A DNA stretch of 64,000 nt from Tolypeutes matacus. Its lineage: Eukaryota; Chordata; Mammalia; Cingulata; Chlamyphoridae. Location: positions 753,707-817,706 of the forward strand of contig JAKSZT010054578.1 in the NCBI GenBank assembly GCA_026826555.1, written 5' to 3'. Below are positions 25,216 to 35,419 of the stretch, piece after piece. Both the position numbers and the translations under genes were made by a program. The stretch's first letter is position 1; every line of letters begins with the position of its first letter. Under the pieces are notes generated by a model, which made no database searches, was not told the origin of the DNA, and saw only the letters and a list, made by a program, of their open reading frames with translations.

Positions 25216-26085
25216 GATCTACAAGTTGACATGTGACTTCAGAATCTGCTCCCTCATCCATGGTAAACTGTATGTCAGACAAAGGTGCATATACTTCCCT
25301 GGAGAATTCAAGCAAACCTTGGATGGGGGGTGGTGCTCCAGGAGGACTTTGAAAGGACATGTGCCAGCCTTCTACCTTCTTCTCAAATCTCAGATTGTCA
25401 AAGAAAAAACCACAACGGGTAATGTTAAACAGGCCAAGATGGCTTTACTGCAGGGCTGCCATGGCAGGGGAGAGAAATCAGAAGCCAAGTCTGAACTCAA
25501 CTCCATTGAACAAAGGACAGCAAGTTTTTTAAGGGCTGGGGGGTATTAGTGGAAAAGTTGAGGGAGGATGCTAAAGGGCCGTTGACCACTGGACGGGTGA
25601 GGGATTTGCTGAGGTTGCAGCTGGCACCGTTTGGCTCAGAACGTTTTTTCTTTGCAGTAATTAGACCACCTGCAGTTTGCAAAGGCCAGGAGGGAGGATA
25701 AGGGCGATAAGGAACTACCTAGTTAGCAGATTTACCTAGTTAAGAGACTCGTGGGTGCCTGGACAGTGTAGGGTGGGGATGAGGGGAGGTCAGGGGTCTG
25801 GAGTCAGGGAGAAGCCCGAACAAAGCTGAATCGTGCTAATGTCAGGTCACCTTGGTCAAGAGCATTTCTTCTCCCTGTTTGGCATTGGTGTTTATACATG
25901 GAAACGCCTTTTAGACTAAGGCTCCGAGATGTCTGAGGTTTTTATTCACTGAACGTTAAGGACACTGAAAGCAAACTAACCACCTGCTTCCTCAGACAAA
26001 CAGGGAAGGCTAAAAGTCTGCTAGATCATACATGACAACTTCCCTGTGATGTCTTTTTCCACCATTCAGTGTTTTATTTTTCATT
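25216..26085. other. Unclassified sequence
   Basis: No gene or repeat was recognised with confidence. Purine-rich part at 25,750-25,830. Confidence 0.25.
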
Positions 26086-26094
26086 TTAAACAAT

Positions 26095-26540
26095 TTACTG
26101 AAGTATATCATTCAAGACCAGATTTGCAAGAGATACTAAAGGAGGTGCTGCAGCCTGAAAGAAAAAACAAGGGTGAGAGATTTGGAGGAGAGTTTAGAAA
26201 TGAAGATTATTAGGAAGGGTAAACTAAAGGATAAGACAGACAATAGACAATATGACCACAGAGAGCTGAAGGACAAAAAGGATGAAGTAACTAATAACAC
26301 TGAACGTTAATGGATTGAACTCCCCAATCAAAAGACATTGACTGATAGAATGGATAAAAAACATGAGCTGTCTATATGATGTCTACAAGAGACCCTCCTC
26401 AGACATAGAGACACAACCTGGTGAAAAGTGAAAGGTTGGGAAAAGGTATTACAGGCAAACAGTAACCAAAAAAGAGCTGGAGTAGACCAGATAAATGTAA
26501 AATAGCAACATTATAGTATATGAACAAGAATTACTCAGTG
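26095..26540 (+). mobile_element. L1 fragment spanning the ORF1/ORF2 boundary
   Basis: AGACCAGATTTGCAAGAGATAC, AGAAATGAAGATTATTAGGA, TTAATGGATTGAACTCCCCA and GATAGAATGGATAAAAAACA are L1 landmarks. The first half is closely matched at 41,975-42,160. Confidence 0.75.
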
Positions 26541-26699
26541 CAACTGGCAAATTTTTCCCATGATCAGTATTCTGTAATTTTTTTCATATAAAATAAACAC
26601 TTGCTTTTAATTGAGGAGAACTGGAGAAGAGATACTATTCTGGATACTTCATATTTATTTAACACTTTATTATTCATACTGATATATGTATATTATAAC

Positions 26700-27270
26700 T
26701 ACCTTGGGGGAAGGATTGTGAACAAGAAATTAAAAAGGTGGACGTGCCTGGAGGTAATTGCTCCAGGCACAAAAGAATGAAGTTAACTGCAAAGGAGCTT
26801 GGCGACAAAAGCACACGGGGTCTGTGAATGTGTAAACACGTTACACATCGCTTGAAAGGTCCTGAGGCCAGGCACGGAGCCCCTGACTCATTATTTCTGT
26901 CACTGAGTAACCTAGTTCCTTATCTTGCGACGCCATAACTTCTTTATCCCTGTTTAACGTTCCATAAATGACCTAGAACTGGGTGCTTCTGAGGCCGAGG
27001 GCTTCTCCTTGGGGGAACTGGCCACTTCCCGGGGACGGACGCTCCTGTTTTGGAATGCATTGATCATTCACGAGTTGCACAATTGGCTTGAGATCTGAGG
27101 TTTCAGACCTCCTGAGAAAGGACAGTCCCCCAGCTGCCCGTCGAAGTCTCACCCAGGAGGGGACGCCTGGGTCACTGATTCCAGTGGGGACTCCGGCCGG
27201 CTCTTGAACGGGACTTCCCAACCTCGTGAAAGACCAGATGTTGAGTTTTCCCCGTTTGGTGAGTGTTTGT
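26700..27270. repeat. LTR-like sequence, unassigned
   Basis: The layout (TTTATCCCTGTTTAACGTTC, then GC-rich CTTCTCCTTGGGGGAACTGG, then CGGGACTTCCCAACCTCG) recalls a retroviral LTR U3-R-U5. I could not place the boundaries or name a family. Confidence 0.25.
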
Positions 27271-27274
27271 AAAT

Positions 27275-27760
27275 ATACTTTCAATTTCTTTCCTACGATC
27301 TAATTAGCTTATTAAATCAATACCTGTGGTTATTTGACTGTTTAGTAATGTTTGATCATTTACACATCAATCATTGAATAGATTGTTAGTTGTTATTTGC
27401 ATTTTGAGTCTCTGCCTTTTCCTTAGCAAAACACATACTCTTTAATTAAAATAATCTATCTGGATTAATAATGATTTAGCATGACAACTGTTGAACAAGA
27501 TTTTGAGGTTTTTCTACCTCATAAAATTATGAGTTGGCAAATTGTTATCTGCTGTAATTTATTCCAACAAGATGTGAAGAATTCCCAAATAGGAATTTGA
27601 TTATCTAGAAAAAATTATGGCCTAAATGGAAATTAAATAACTAAACCAATAATTCATTCCATTCTTAGAGATTATTATGTCCAATAGTTAGAGCTGTAAT
27701 ATAAAAATTAGAATTATATTATAATTAATTTCTATTTTTTTTTAATTATTATTTTTTAAC
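27275..27760. other. AT-rich unclassified sequence
   Basis: Strongly AT-rich with no protein-like frame and no clear repeat boundary. Confidence 0.25.
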
Positions 27761-27761
27761 A

Positions 27762-27835
27762 TTTTTAACTTTATTTTGTACATTTAATAATTGAAAATAT
27801 AAACAATTAAAAACTAAAAAGTAAACACAGATGAA
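27762..27835 (-). mobile_element. Short L1 3' end, antisense
   Basis: ACTTTATTTTGTACATTTAA, AAACAATTAAAAACTAAAAA and GTAAACACAGATGAA match the 3' UTR of the young L1 at 20,000-20,065. Strongly 5'-truncated. Confidence 0.75.
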
Positions 27836-28110
27836 TTTACATTTATTTATTATTTACATTTATAAATGTTTGTTGCTATGCTATCTATTTTTTTAAATGA
27901 TTATATTAAATCTAACCTAGTCTTGCGCTCTTTTTTAAAACTTGTAATTTCTTTCGATCTATTTTTCTATTTATTTTACAATTTTACAATAAAGGTCTTT
28001 TTAACAGCTAAAAAAAGCCATTGATCAGCCTGGGTCTGAAAGAGCTGAGAGGACAGTCTCTCCTCAGATCAAGGTCTCCGTTACCTGAAAAGGACTTCTG
28101 TCTTAGACTG

Positions 28111-28214
28111 GAGGAGCCAATGTGGCTCAGAGGTTAAGCACCAGCTTCCCACATACAAGGTCCCAGGTTCAACCCCCGGCCCTGGTACCTCAAAAAAAAA
28201 AAAAAAAAAAAAAA
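28111..28214 (+). mobile_element. DAS-type SINE monomer with poly(A)
   Basis: GGAGCCAATGTGGCTCAGAG head, CAGGTTCAACCCC B-box, CCTGGTACCTC and about 23 A. Confidence 0.85.
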
Positions 28215-28229
28215 GTTCCAAAAAAGCCA

Positions 28230-28776
28230 TTGATTATACACGTTGGATAGATCATGTGGTATGTGAATATATCTCAATACAACTGCTTAATAAACAAATA
28301 AATAATTGTGCAAGAATAGCTAGAAATAGGAACTATGTACAGCAGGGGAAAAAGAGATTGAGAGGTGAGGAATTTTCTTGTGTGTTTGTTTTTTGTTTAT
28401 TATTATTATTATTGAAATAATGAAAATGCTTTAATAATGATTGAAGTGCTGAACACACAAATATGTGATTATACCAAATGCCATTGATGGTACACTTTGG
28501 AAAAATTGTATGCTTTATTAATATGTGTCAACAAAATTGATTTGTTTAAAAAAAAAAAAAAAAAGGTGGCAATGACCCAAGTGTCATCAACAGATAATGG
28601 AGAAACAAAACATGGTCTGTCCACAAAATGGAATATTATTCAGCCATAAAAAAGGAATGACGTTCTCATACATGCTACAACATGGATGAACCTGGAAAGC
28701 ATTATGTTGAGTGAAATAAGCCAGACCCAAAGAGACAAATACTGTATGATTCTACTTTTACAAAATACGTAGAATA
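28230..28776 (+). mobile_element. L1 3' sequences (two overlapping remnants)
   Basis: 28,395-28,545 is the sense copy of the 3' UTR seen at 24,188-24,535. 28,560-28,776 carries GTGGCAATGACCCAAGTGTC, TGGAATATTATTCAGCCATA and AAATAAGCCAGACCCAAAGA of the ORF2 end; it resumes at 28,985-29,060 after a SINE. Confidence 0.7.
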
Positions 28777-28969
28777 GGGAAGCGGCTGTGGCTCAATCAG
28801 TGGGGCTCCCGTTTGCCATATGGGAGGTCCCGGGTTCGGTTCCCCGGGCCTCCTGGTGAGGGCAGGCCTGCCCGCACGGCGTGGTTGGCTGACCCAGCGA
28901 GCACAAGCAGCGAGGGGGGGATAAATGAATAAGTAAATAAAATCTTGAAAAAATAAAAAAAAATAAAAA
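28777..28969 (+). mobile_element. DAS-type SINE with target-site duplication
   Basis: GGGAAGCGGCTGTGGCTCAA, GGGTTCGGTTCCCCGGGCC, GCACAAGCAGCGAGG, ATAAATGAATAAGTAAATAA. Flanked by AAAATACGTAGAATA (28,762-28,776) and AAAATATGTAGAATA (28,970-28,984). Confidence 0.92.
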
Positions 28970-29066
28970 AAAATATGTAGAATAAGCAAATTCATAGAGA
29001 CAGAAAGGAGATTAAAAGTTACCAGAGAAAGAAAAATAAAAGAAGACAAAAAAAAAAAGTTACCAG

Positions 29067-29175
29067 AGGGGGAACAGACGTGTTGAGTGCCTGCCTCCCA
29101 CATAAGAGGTCCCAGGTTTGGTTCCCAGTGCCTCCTAAAGAAGACAGACAATGGGAAAAAAAAAAAAAAAAAAAA
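29067..29175 (+). mobile_element. DAS-type SINE, partly deleted
   Basis: GGGGGAACAGACGTGTTGAG (part of the head lost), CAGGTTTGGTTCCCAGTGCC and an A run. Confidence 0.75.
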
Positions 29176-29186
29176 GAGCAGATATA

Positions 29187-29845
29187 TTAGTCAGTGAAAG
29201 GGGTGTTGATAAATACCAGAAATCTGTTGGCCTTTATAAAGGGTATTTATTTGGGGTAGAAGCTTACAGTCACAAGGCCATAAAGAGTAAGTTACTTCTC
29301 TCACCAAAGTCTGTTGCCATATGTTGGAACAAGATGGCTGCCAGTCTCTGCGAGGGTCCAGCCTTCCTCCTCCTCCTCCTAGGGCTCCGTGGTCCCAGCT
29401 TCTTCTCATCTCAGCTGTAGGCTGGCATAAGGCTCGTCTCTCTGCCCAGGGCTTGTTTCTTTCCCGGCTTTCTCCGCTGTTCAGGGCTCTGGTCTCTCCA
29501 GCTATAAACTAGGAGGCGAACGGCTCCCCTCTCTCCCCGGCACTCCAACACCCACAACTCCACTCTCTGTGTTCTCCTTCTCCATGTAGCTACTTCCCTG
29601 TCTTTGATTGAGCATCCGTTTATGTAGCCCACAAGGGGGTGGGGGTGGGGGTCTGGGGGGTGGGGACTCAAACTGAGTCTCCCTAATGACCTGGTCAAAT
29701 TAAAGCCCTAATCTTGATTTAATCAAGCAAAAGTGAAACCTCTGAAGCTAATACAATCTAATACACCCAGAGGGACACACCAGTTTACAAACACAATCCA
29801 ATATCTATTTTTGGAATCATAAACAATACCAAACTGCCACAGTGG
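29187..29845 (-). repeat. LTR-like element related to 24,545-25,215
   Basis: ATATTAGTCAGTGAAAGGGG, AAATACCAGAAATCTGTTGG, TAGAAGCTTACAGTCACAAG and CTAATCTTGATTTAATCAAG. Contains a G-rich patch at 29,634-29,665 with five runs of G. Confidence 0.4.
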
Positions 29846-29885
29846 CTAAAGACATGTGCAGTCGAGGGATAAATCAAACAGTTCT

Positions 29886-29982
29886 GGGAAGCAGAGGTAG
29901 CTCAAGGGGCTGAGTGCCTGCTTCCCATGGTCAAGGTCCTGGGTTCGATCCCCAGGACTTCCTAAAACAACAACAAGACAGC
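29886..29982 (+). mobile_element. DAS-type SINE monomer
   Basis: GGGAAGCAGAGGTAGCTCAA head, GGGTTCGATCCCCAGGAC B-box, AACAACAACAAGACAG tail. Confidence 0.82.
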
Positions 29983-31095
29983 TTTGCTGAATGAGCATCA
30001 AGCCAGACCGTGGGGCCTGTCACAGGCACGCTGTCCTGCAAGGGAGGCAGAGAGCAATCTCCCCTGGTCACTTAGGCAGGCGGACACAGCCACTGGACAC
30101 ATGCCTCAGGATGACCAACAAGAGGGCTCGGCAGCACCATCTGTCACACAGCGCTCATCCTGCGTTCCCAGTGTTTGCTAATTGCCTTTGTCCAAAGGGA
30201 AAACAGCACTTCCCATATCTCTATAGTAGGTAGTTAGAATTTGGAGCCAGGCACCTAAGGTAAACTCCCATGGGACAGAAACAACAACAACAACAACAAA
30301 AAGAACAAAAAACAGAAACAACAAAAAAACTCCCGTGGAGATGGGTATCTAAGGGTGTGAACTTCTTTGTTTCGGGGAAGTAAGAAAGACATTCCTGGGT
30401 TGTAAAGCTGGCAAAAGGCTTATTTCGCTTTTTAAAAGATTTACATACATCTCAAAGGGACTGAGAAAAAATTTGTAAGTTTTCTAAAGAAAGCATTTCA
30501 AGAAAGGGAGGGTTGGGGAGGAGTCTCTTCCCCTTTTTGCACAGAGGAAATTTATGTTTTTTCTTTTTGATTTTTATTTGCCCTTACAATATGTTCCGGC
30601 TCAATATTCTAAATCCCTTCTCTTTTTTGAGAAGAGAAAGTAAGTATATAAAATATTGATAACCTAGTGAGCTACACAGAGATCCTTCCTCTGCATTAAA
30701 GAGGTTCAGAGAAAGGGTAAGACAAAAGATTTAAAGTGTCAAACTTCCCGTCCTGTGGTGTTCTGCCATTTTCTAGAAAAAGAAAAGGACTTTTTTGTTG
30801 TGTCAAACGGACTAAGATGGCCACACATGTGATGTGACCTTTAACCTCTAGGCTTTTGAAATGTTCTTGGCAGCAAAAAACATATGTGATTTTATTCTTG
30901 CAAGGTATAGTATTGTTTCATTAAATGTGTGTCTGTTATTTTTCACATCATGGTAAATGACATCTCTAATGTATTTTTCCACTCCCTTTGTTCTCCATAA
31001 AGCTATAGAAAACCAGAAGAACTTTTAGGGTTCATTAGATAATGGCCACAATTTGTTATTTTCCTTAGATAAAAGTTTAATGAGATAAAGAATTT
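29983..31095. other. Unclassified sequence
   Basis: Mixed composition with an AACAAC microsatellite at 30,280-30,298. No gene was recognised. Confidence 0.3.
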
Positions 31096-31100
31096 ATGAA

Positions 31101-31278
31101 GAGGGAAGAGGATGTGGCTCAAACAGTTGGGCACCTGCCTTCAACACGGGAGGTCCTGGGTTCAGTTCCCGGTGCCTCCTAAAGAAGCCAAGCAGACGCA
31201 CGAGCAGACACAACAAGCAGACAATGAGTGGAAACAACGAGCAGACAGACAAGGCAGCCATCTCGGGGTGGGGGAGAT
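31101..31278 (+). mobile_element. DAS-type SINE
   Basis: GGGAAGAGGATGTGGCTCAA head, GGGTTCAGTTCCCGGTGCC, CAAGCAGACGCACGAGCAGA body. Confidence 0.85.
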
Positions 31279-31377
31279 TTATAAAGAAAGATATAGATGA
31301 CAGTTTCAAAGCCGAAACATAAATGGGGCTTTGTTTATATCTGAATATGTCCATAGTTTGGTATCAGCAACTCAGAT

Positions 31378-31378
<1 letters not shown>

Positions 31379-31409
<31 letters not shown>

Positions 31410-31412
31410 ATA
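31379..31412. repeat. (CA)n microsatellite
   Basis: A CGCGCGCG start runs into about 13 CA dinucleotide units. Confidence 0.95.
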
Positions 31413-31839
31413 ACCAAATGTCCTCAAGGGGTGGTCTGTGGGAGGCGGGATAGTAGACAGTTATCATCACCTTCGTACTTTGAGTGGTTTCCACATTTCT
31501 ACAAAAAACATTCATTACTATTCTACGGTAAACAGGAAACAAGAAAAATAATTGCTGCGTTAAATAAAAGAATAATCGCCCAAGGTCGGCTCGACTGGCT
31601 TTAAGGCTTTCACCAGCCCCCTCCCCCCAGCAGGAGCAAGAGGGCACTGGGTCAGATGTGAAGGGCTCTCAAGAAGCCCCGGGTGACAGCACTGCAATGC
31701 ACCTGCGCCCTGCGGGGGAGCGGGAGCCACCGCCCCCCAGGTGGACGGCTCTCCATCACGGGCCTTGTTACCCTTGCACTTTGCTTTGTCTCAGAGCGTC
31801 CCCCTTCGTCTTTGCCTGAGGTGGGGGGAACACACGATC

Positions 31840-32420
31840 ATCTCAATTGATACAGGAAAAGCATTTGACAAAATCCAACCCACTTTCATGATAAAAAACA
31901 CTCAGAAGGGAGGCGGCTGTGGCTCAATCAGTAGGGCTCCCGTTTGCCATATGGGGGGCCCGCACGGCGTGGTTAGCTGACCCAGCGAGCACAAGCAGCA
32001 AGGGGGGGATAAATGAATAAATAAATAAAATCTTAAAAAAAAAAAAACACTCAGAAAACTAGGAAGAGAACTTCAACATAACATAGTAAGGCCATTTATG
32101 AAAAACTCACAGCTAACACCATATTCAACGGAGAAATAATGAAAGTCTCCCTGCCGCCCCCCACCCCAAGATCAGGAAGAAGACAAGGATGCCTGCTTTT
32201 ACTACCTGTGTTTTCAACATTGTACTGGAAGTTCTAGTCAAAGCAATTAGGCAAGAAAAAGAAATAAAAGACATCCAAATTAGACAGGAAGAAATAAATC
32301 TCTATTCTCAGATGACACAACACATATATAGAAACTCCTAAAGAATTCACACACAAAAAGTTAGAGTTAAGAAACAAATTCAGCAAATTTACAGGCTACA
32401 GGATCAACATGCAAAATGTC
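31840..32420 (+). mobile_element. L1 ORF2 reverse-transcriptase region, broken
   Basis: ATTGATACAGGAAAAGCATT, GACAAAATCCAACC, AACACCATATTCAACGGAGA, AGACAAGGATGCCTGCTTTT and AGGCAAGAAAAAGAAATAAA. Split by the SINE at 31,908-32,046. Confidence 0.82.
31908..32046 (+). mobile_element. DAS-type SINE with internal deletion
   Basis: Head GGGAGGCGGCTGTGGCTCAA joins after GCCATATGGGG directly to CCCGCACGGCGTGG, so the B-box segment is lost. The tail ATAAATGAATAAATAAATAA is intact. AAAAACACTCAGAA flanks both sides. Confidence 0.88.
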
Positions 32421-32581
32421 TTCACAAAGATGACATCATGGTAACATTCAACCCCAAATCTCAGGGGCTTAACACAAATGCTTACCTCTTTTTGCACTAC
32501 ATGTCCAAAATGGGCTGACAGGCAGTTTTGCCCATCACAGTCTTTCAAGGACCCAGGCTGCCCAGAGCTCTACCATCTTTT

Positions 32582-32944
32582 TTTTTTTTTAAGATTTATT
32601 TTATTTATTTCTACCCACCCCACCCCCCAATTGTCTGCGCTCACTTTCTGCTCTCTGTGTCCATTCGTTCCGAGCTTTTCTTCTTTTTAGGAGGCACCAG
32701 GAACCGAACCCAGGACCTACCATGTGGGAGGTAGGTGCCCAATCACTTGAGCCACCTCCATCCCGTTTGTTGTGTCTCCTCATTGTGTCACGCCGTTCCA
32801 TCATCTTGTTGTGCCAGCTCGCTGCGTCAGCCCATCGCATCAGCTCACTGTGTTGCTCGTCTTCTTTAGGAAGCACTGGGAATTGAACCTGGGACCTCCC
32901 ATGCGGTAGGCGGGTGCCCAACTGCTTGAGCCACATCTGCTTCC
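32582..32944 (-). mobile_element. Dimeric DAS-type SINE with target-site duplication
   Basis: Two antisense heads, GCCACCTCCATCCC and GCCACATCTGCTTCCC, each with GGAACCGAACCCAGG or GGAATTGAACCTGGG complements. CTCTACCATCTTTT flanks it at 32,568-32,581 and 32,945-32,958. Confidence 0.9.
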
Positions 32945-33193
32945 CTCTACCATCTTTTGATGTTTTCATCACAACATGGGGCTTCATGTTTTGCTGGGCA
33001 GGAGAAGAGAGATTGAAGAGAATTAGGTGCCAGCTTTTCAAAGCTTTCACATTTCAATGGCCAAAGTAGTCACACACCCACGCCTTTCTTCAAGGGCAGC
33101 AGGGAAGTGCAATCCCCTGTTGGCTGTAAGCAGAGGAGAGCCAGAGGTCTTGGTGACTGAATGGTCTGTAATCTGGAAACAAAACATTGTTCT

Positions 33194-33407
33194 GGAGGAG
33201 CGGATGTAGCTCAAGTGGTTGAGCACCTGCTTCCCATGTACTAGGTCCTGGATTCAATCCCTGGTACCTCCTAAAAACAAAACCAACAAACAAACGAAAA
33301 AACAAACTCTCACTGGGGAGTGGGTGTAGCTCAGTGACTGAGCACCTGCTTCCCATGTATGAGTTCCTGGGTTCAATCCCCAGTACCTCCTTAAAAAAAG
33401 CAAACAA
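33194..33407 (+). mobile_element. Dimeric DAS-type SINE
   Basis: Heads GGAGCGGATGTAGCTCAAGT and GGGAGTGGGTGTAGCTCAGT, each followed by a TTCAATCCC B-box. Confidence 0.85.
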
Positions 33408-33409
33408 AC

Positions 33410-35150
33410 ATTACTACGCATCAGAGCTTGCAAAATGGGTATCAGCAGCTTGGAAGAAAATCCTGGAGGACTCTTCTTAAGAAATGTTGCCTTGTCCAAG
33501 CTCTAGATGGCTCAGAGGATAAGATCAAATGAAAAAACATGGATATTGATGTGTCTTAATTGATAAGGGATTCAGAAGAGATGGACTCTTTGAAGACATT
33601 TTAGAATACCTTCTCTGATTTGTTTTATTAATCCATTTTAGGCATTCACGAGAAGGATATAGATAAACATCTATGTGTAAATATGTCTAAAAATGTTCTT
33701 TCAAGAAGCATAAAATATATTCTAAGAGATTAGGAAAGCTTGTGTCATTTGATTGTCAGCATTTTTTGTTTCTTGGTGGTTCCAGTCAATGGGGTCTTCC
33801 GTCTGCCGTGGACCTGCTCCAGACCTACTCTTGCCTTCCTTCAAGAGGTTTCTGGAAAGGTTTGCCTGTTATCAGCCTGAGCCCATCTCTTCCCATCTCC
33901 CAGAAAATCATCACCATTTCTGGTTTCCTGGTGGAGCCCATTTTTTATTTTCCAGAGGAAATATCCTCTTTAAATATATGTTGTCCATTGTTTTAAATGA
34001 CTCTTGAGGGAGGATAAACCTGCTGCCACCCTCAGCCAGTCCCCAGGCTGCTTCTCATGACCACTGCCTTAAATTGTTGTAGCCTTAGAGCTCCCCTGAC
34101 AACTCTCCTTGCACTCCCAGCCCCTTTGGACCAAGCTGAGAGGCTGCCAGTGCCTGTCCTCAGCTGGAGAGCTTCCGGCACCTCCCAGCCTCCCTCCCCC
34201 GCCCCTGTTCCCAGCAGACAACACCGTGGTAAGGTTTTACTAAACCTGTACTCATTTATTGGCGTTTCGCCAATGCTCTGTTCTTTCCTCCTCTCTGCTC
34301 AGATCTCGGCCCCAGCACTAGGGCTCAGGAGCCGAAGGGAAGGACACCCCTTTCCGCACTCCCCAGGTTACTCGTTGTGAGTTAGCTGGTGTTAAGGCTG
34401 GAGGGCTGAACTCCCTGGCAATGCAGTCAAGGGGGCTGTCCTCCCTAGGTGAGGCGGAAGACACGGTGGAATCCCTGGAGGGGCAGTTGTGGCATTGAGG
34501 AGGTCAAAGAGCTCCTTTTGGAGGCTGCTTGCCCAGCTGAAGGTCTCGCTTGTTATGCACAGGCCTCCCCAGGGGCCAGTGACGACCTGCCACCCGTGCC
34601 GCTGTGGAGTGAGGCCAGGGTGAGTGGGCCCTAGCTGGCAGTGAAGGCCTCCCCGTGGAGTGAGTCCAGGGTGAGTGGGCCCTAGCTGGCAGTGAAGGCC
34701 TCCCGGAGCAGGCAGAGGTTATGCCCTCTGGGAGAGGCGTCTTCCACCCCGCCGCGGGCTCTGGACAGCCCCAGCTCCTGTCTGAAGGCTGGAAGAGAAG
34801 CAGAGAGTGAGGAAGAAGGAATGAATTGCTTGAAATGGCAATTTTGTTAGAAAAACAAAGGCAATTTGGTTGAAAATTTGTATTTTCAAGAACTTTTTCC
34901 ACCTAACGGGTCATTTGGGGGCATCACACTACGGTCTTACAGCTCAAAACAGATCTTTTCTCATCCATGGGTGATGAGTCTCAGACCTTGGGGTCATTTT
35001 TCGTCTTAAATACATGTCAGCACCAAAGGCCCTCTCTGCTTGTCGGGCCGGCTTTTCATGAACATTTCCAGCCCTAAGGTCATGTTTTGGTAAGTTTTGT
35101 GTGCACGGTTGCTAAATTCATTTTGACCCATTCCCTGTTACAAGGCGGTT
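33410..35150. other. Single-copy-like sequence, no gene recognised
   Basis: Open frames such as 33,742-33,996 and 34,057-34,380 show no known motif and no clear splice context. Confidence 0.35.
34604..34705. repeat. Tandem duplication, two 51-bp units
   Basis: 34,604-34,654 and 34,655-34,705 are almost identical (GTGGAGTGAG[G/T]CCAGGGTGAG..., ending AAGGCCTCCC). Confidence 0.9.
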
Positions 35151-35152
35151 GG

Positions 35153-35419
35153 GGGGAAGCGGCTGTGGCTCAGGTGGCTGGGCTCCCGGTTACCATGTGG
35201 GAGGCCCTGGGTTCGATTCCCGGGGCCTCCTGGTACAGGCAAGCGGGCACGCCCGGCGCGGTGAAGTGCTGCGTGGTGCTGGCGCAGCAAGATGACACAA
35301 CAAAAGGGAGACAAGCAGACACAGAAAAACGCAAAGCAAATGGACACACCGAGCGCACGCAGCAAGGGGAGGATAAGTAAATGAAAATAAATAAATAAAT
35401 AAATCTTTTTTTTTTTTAA
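35153..35419 (+). mobile_element. DAS-type SINE, long form
   Basis: GGGGAAGCGGCTGTGGCTCA head, GGGTTCGATTCCCGGGGCC B-box, GCGGTGAAGTGCTGCGTGG linker and an AAATAAATAAATAAATCTTT tail. Confidence 0.9.
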
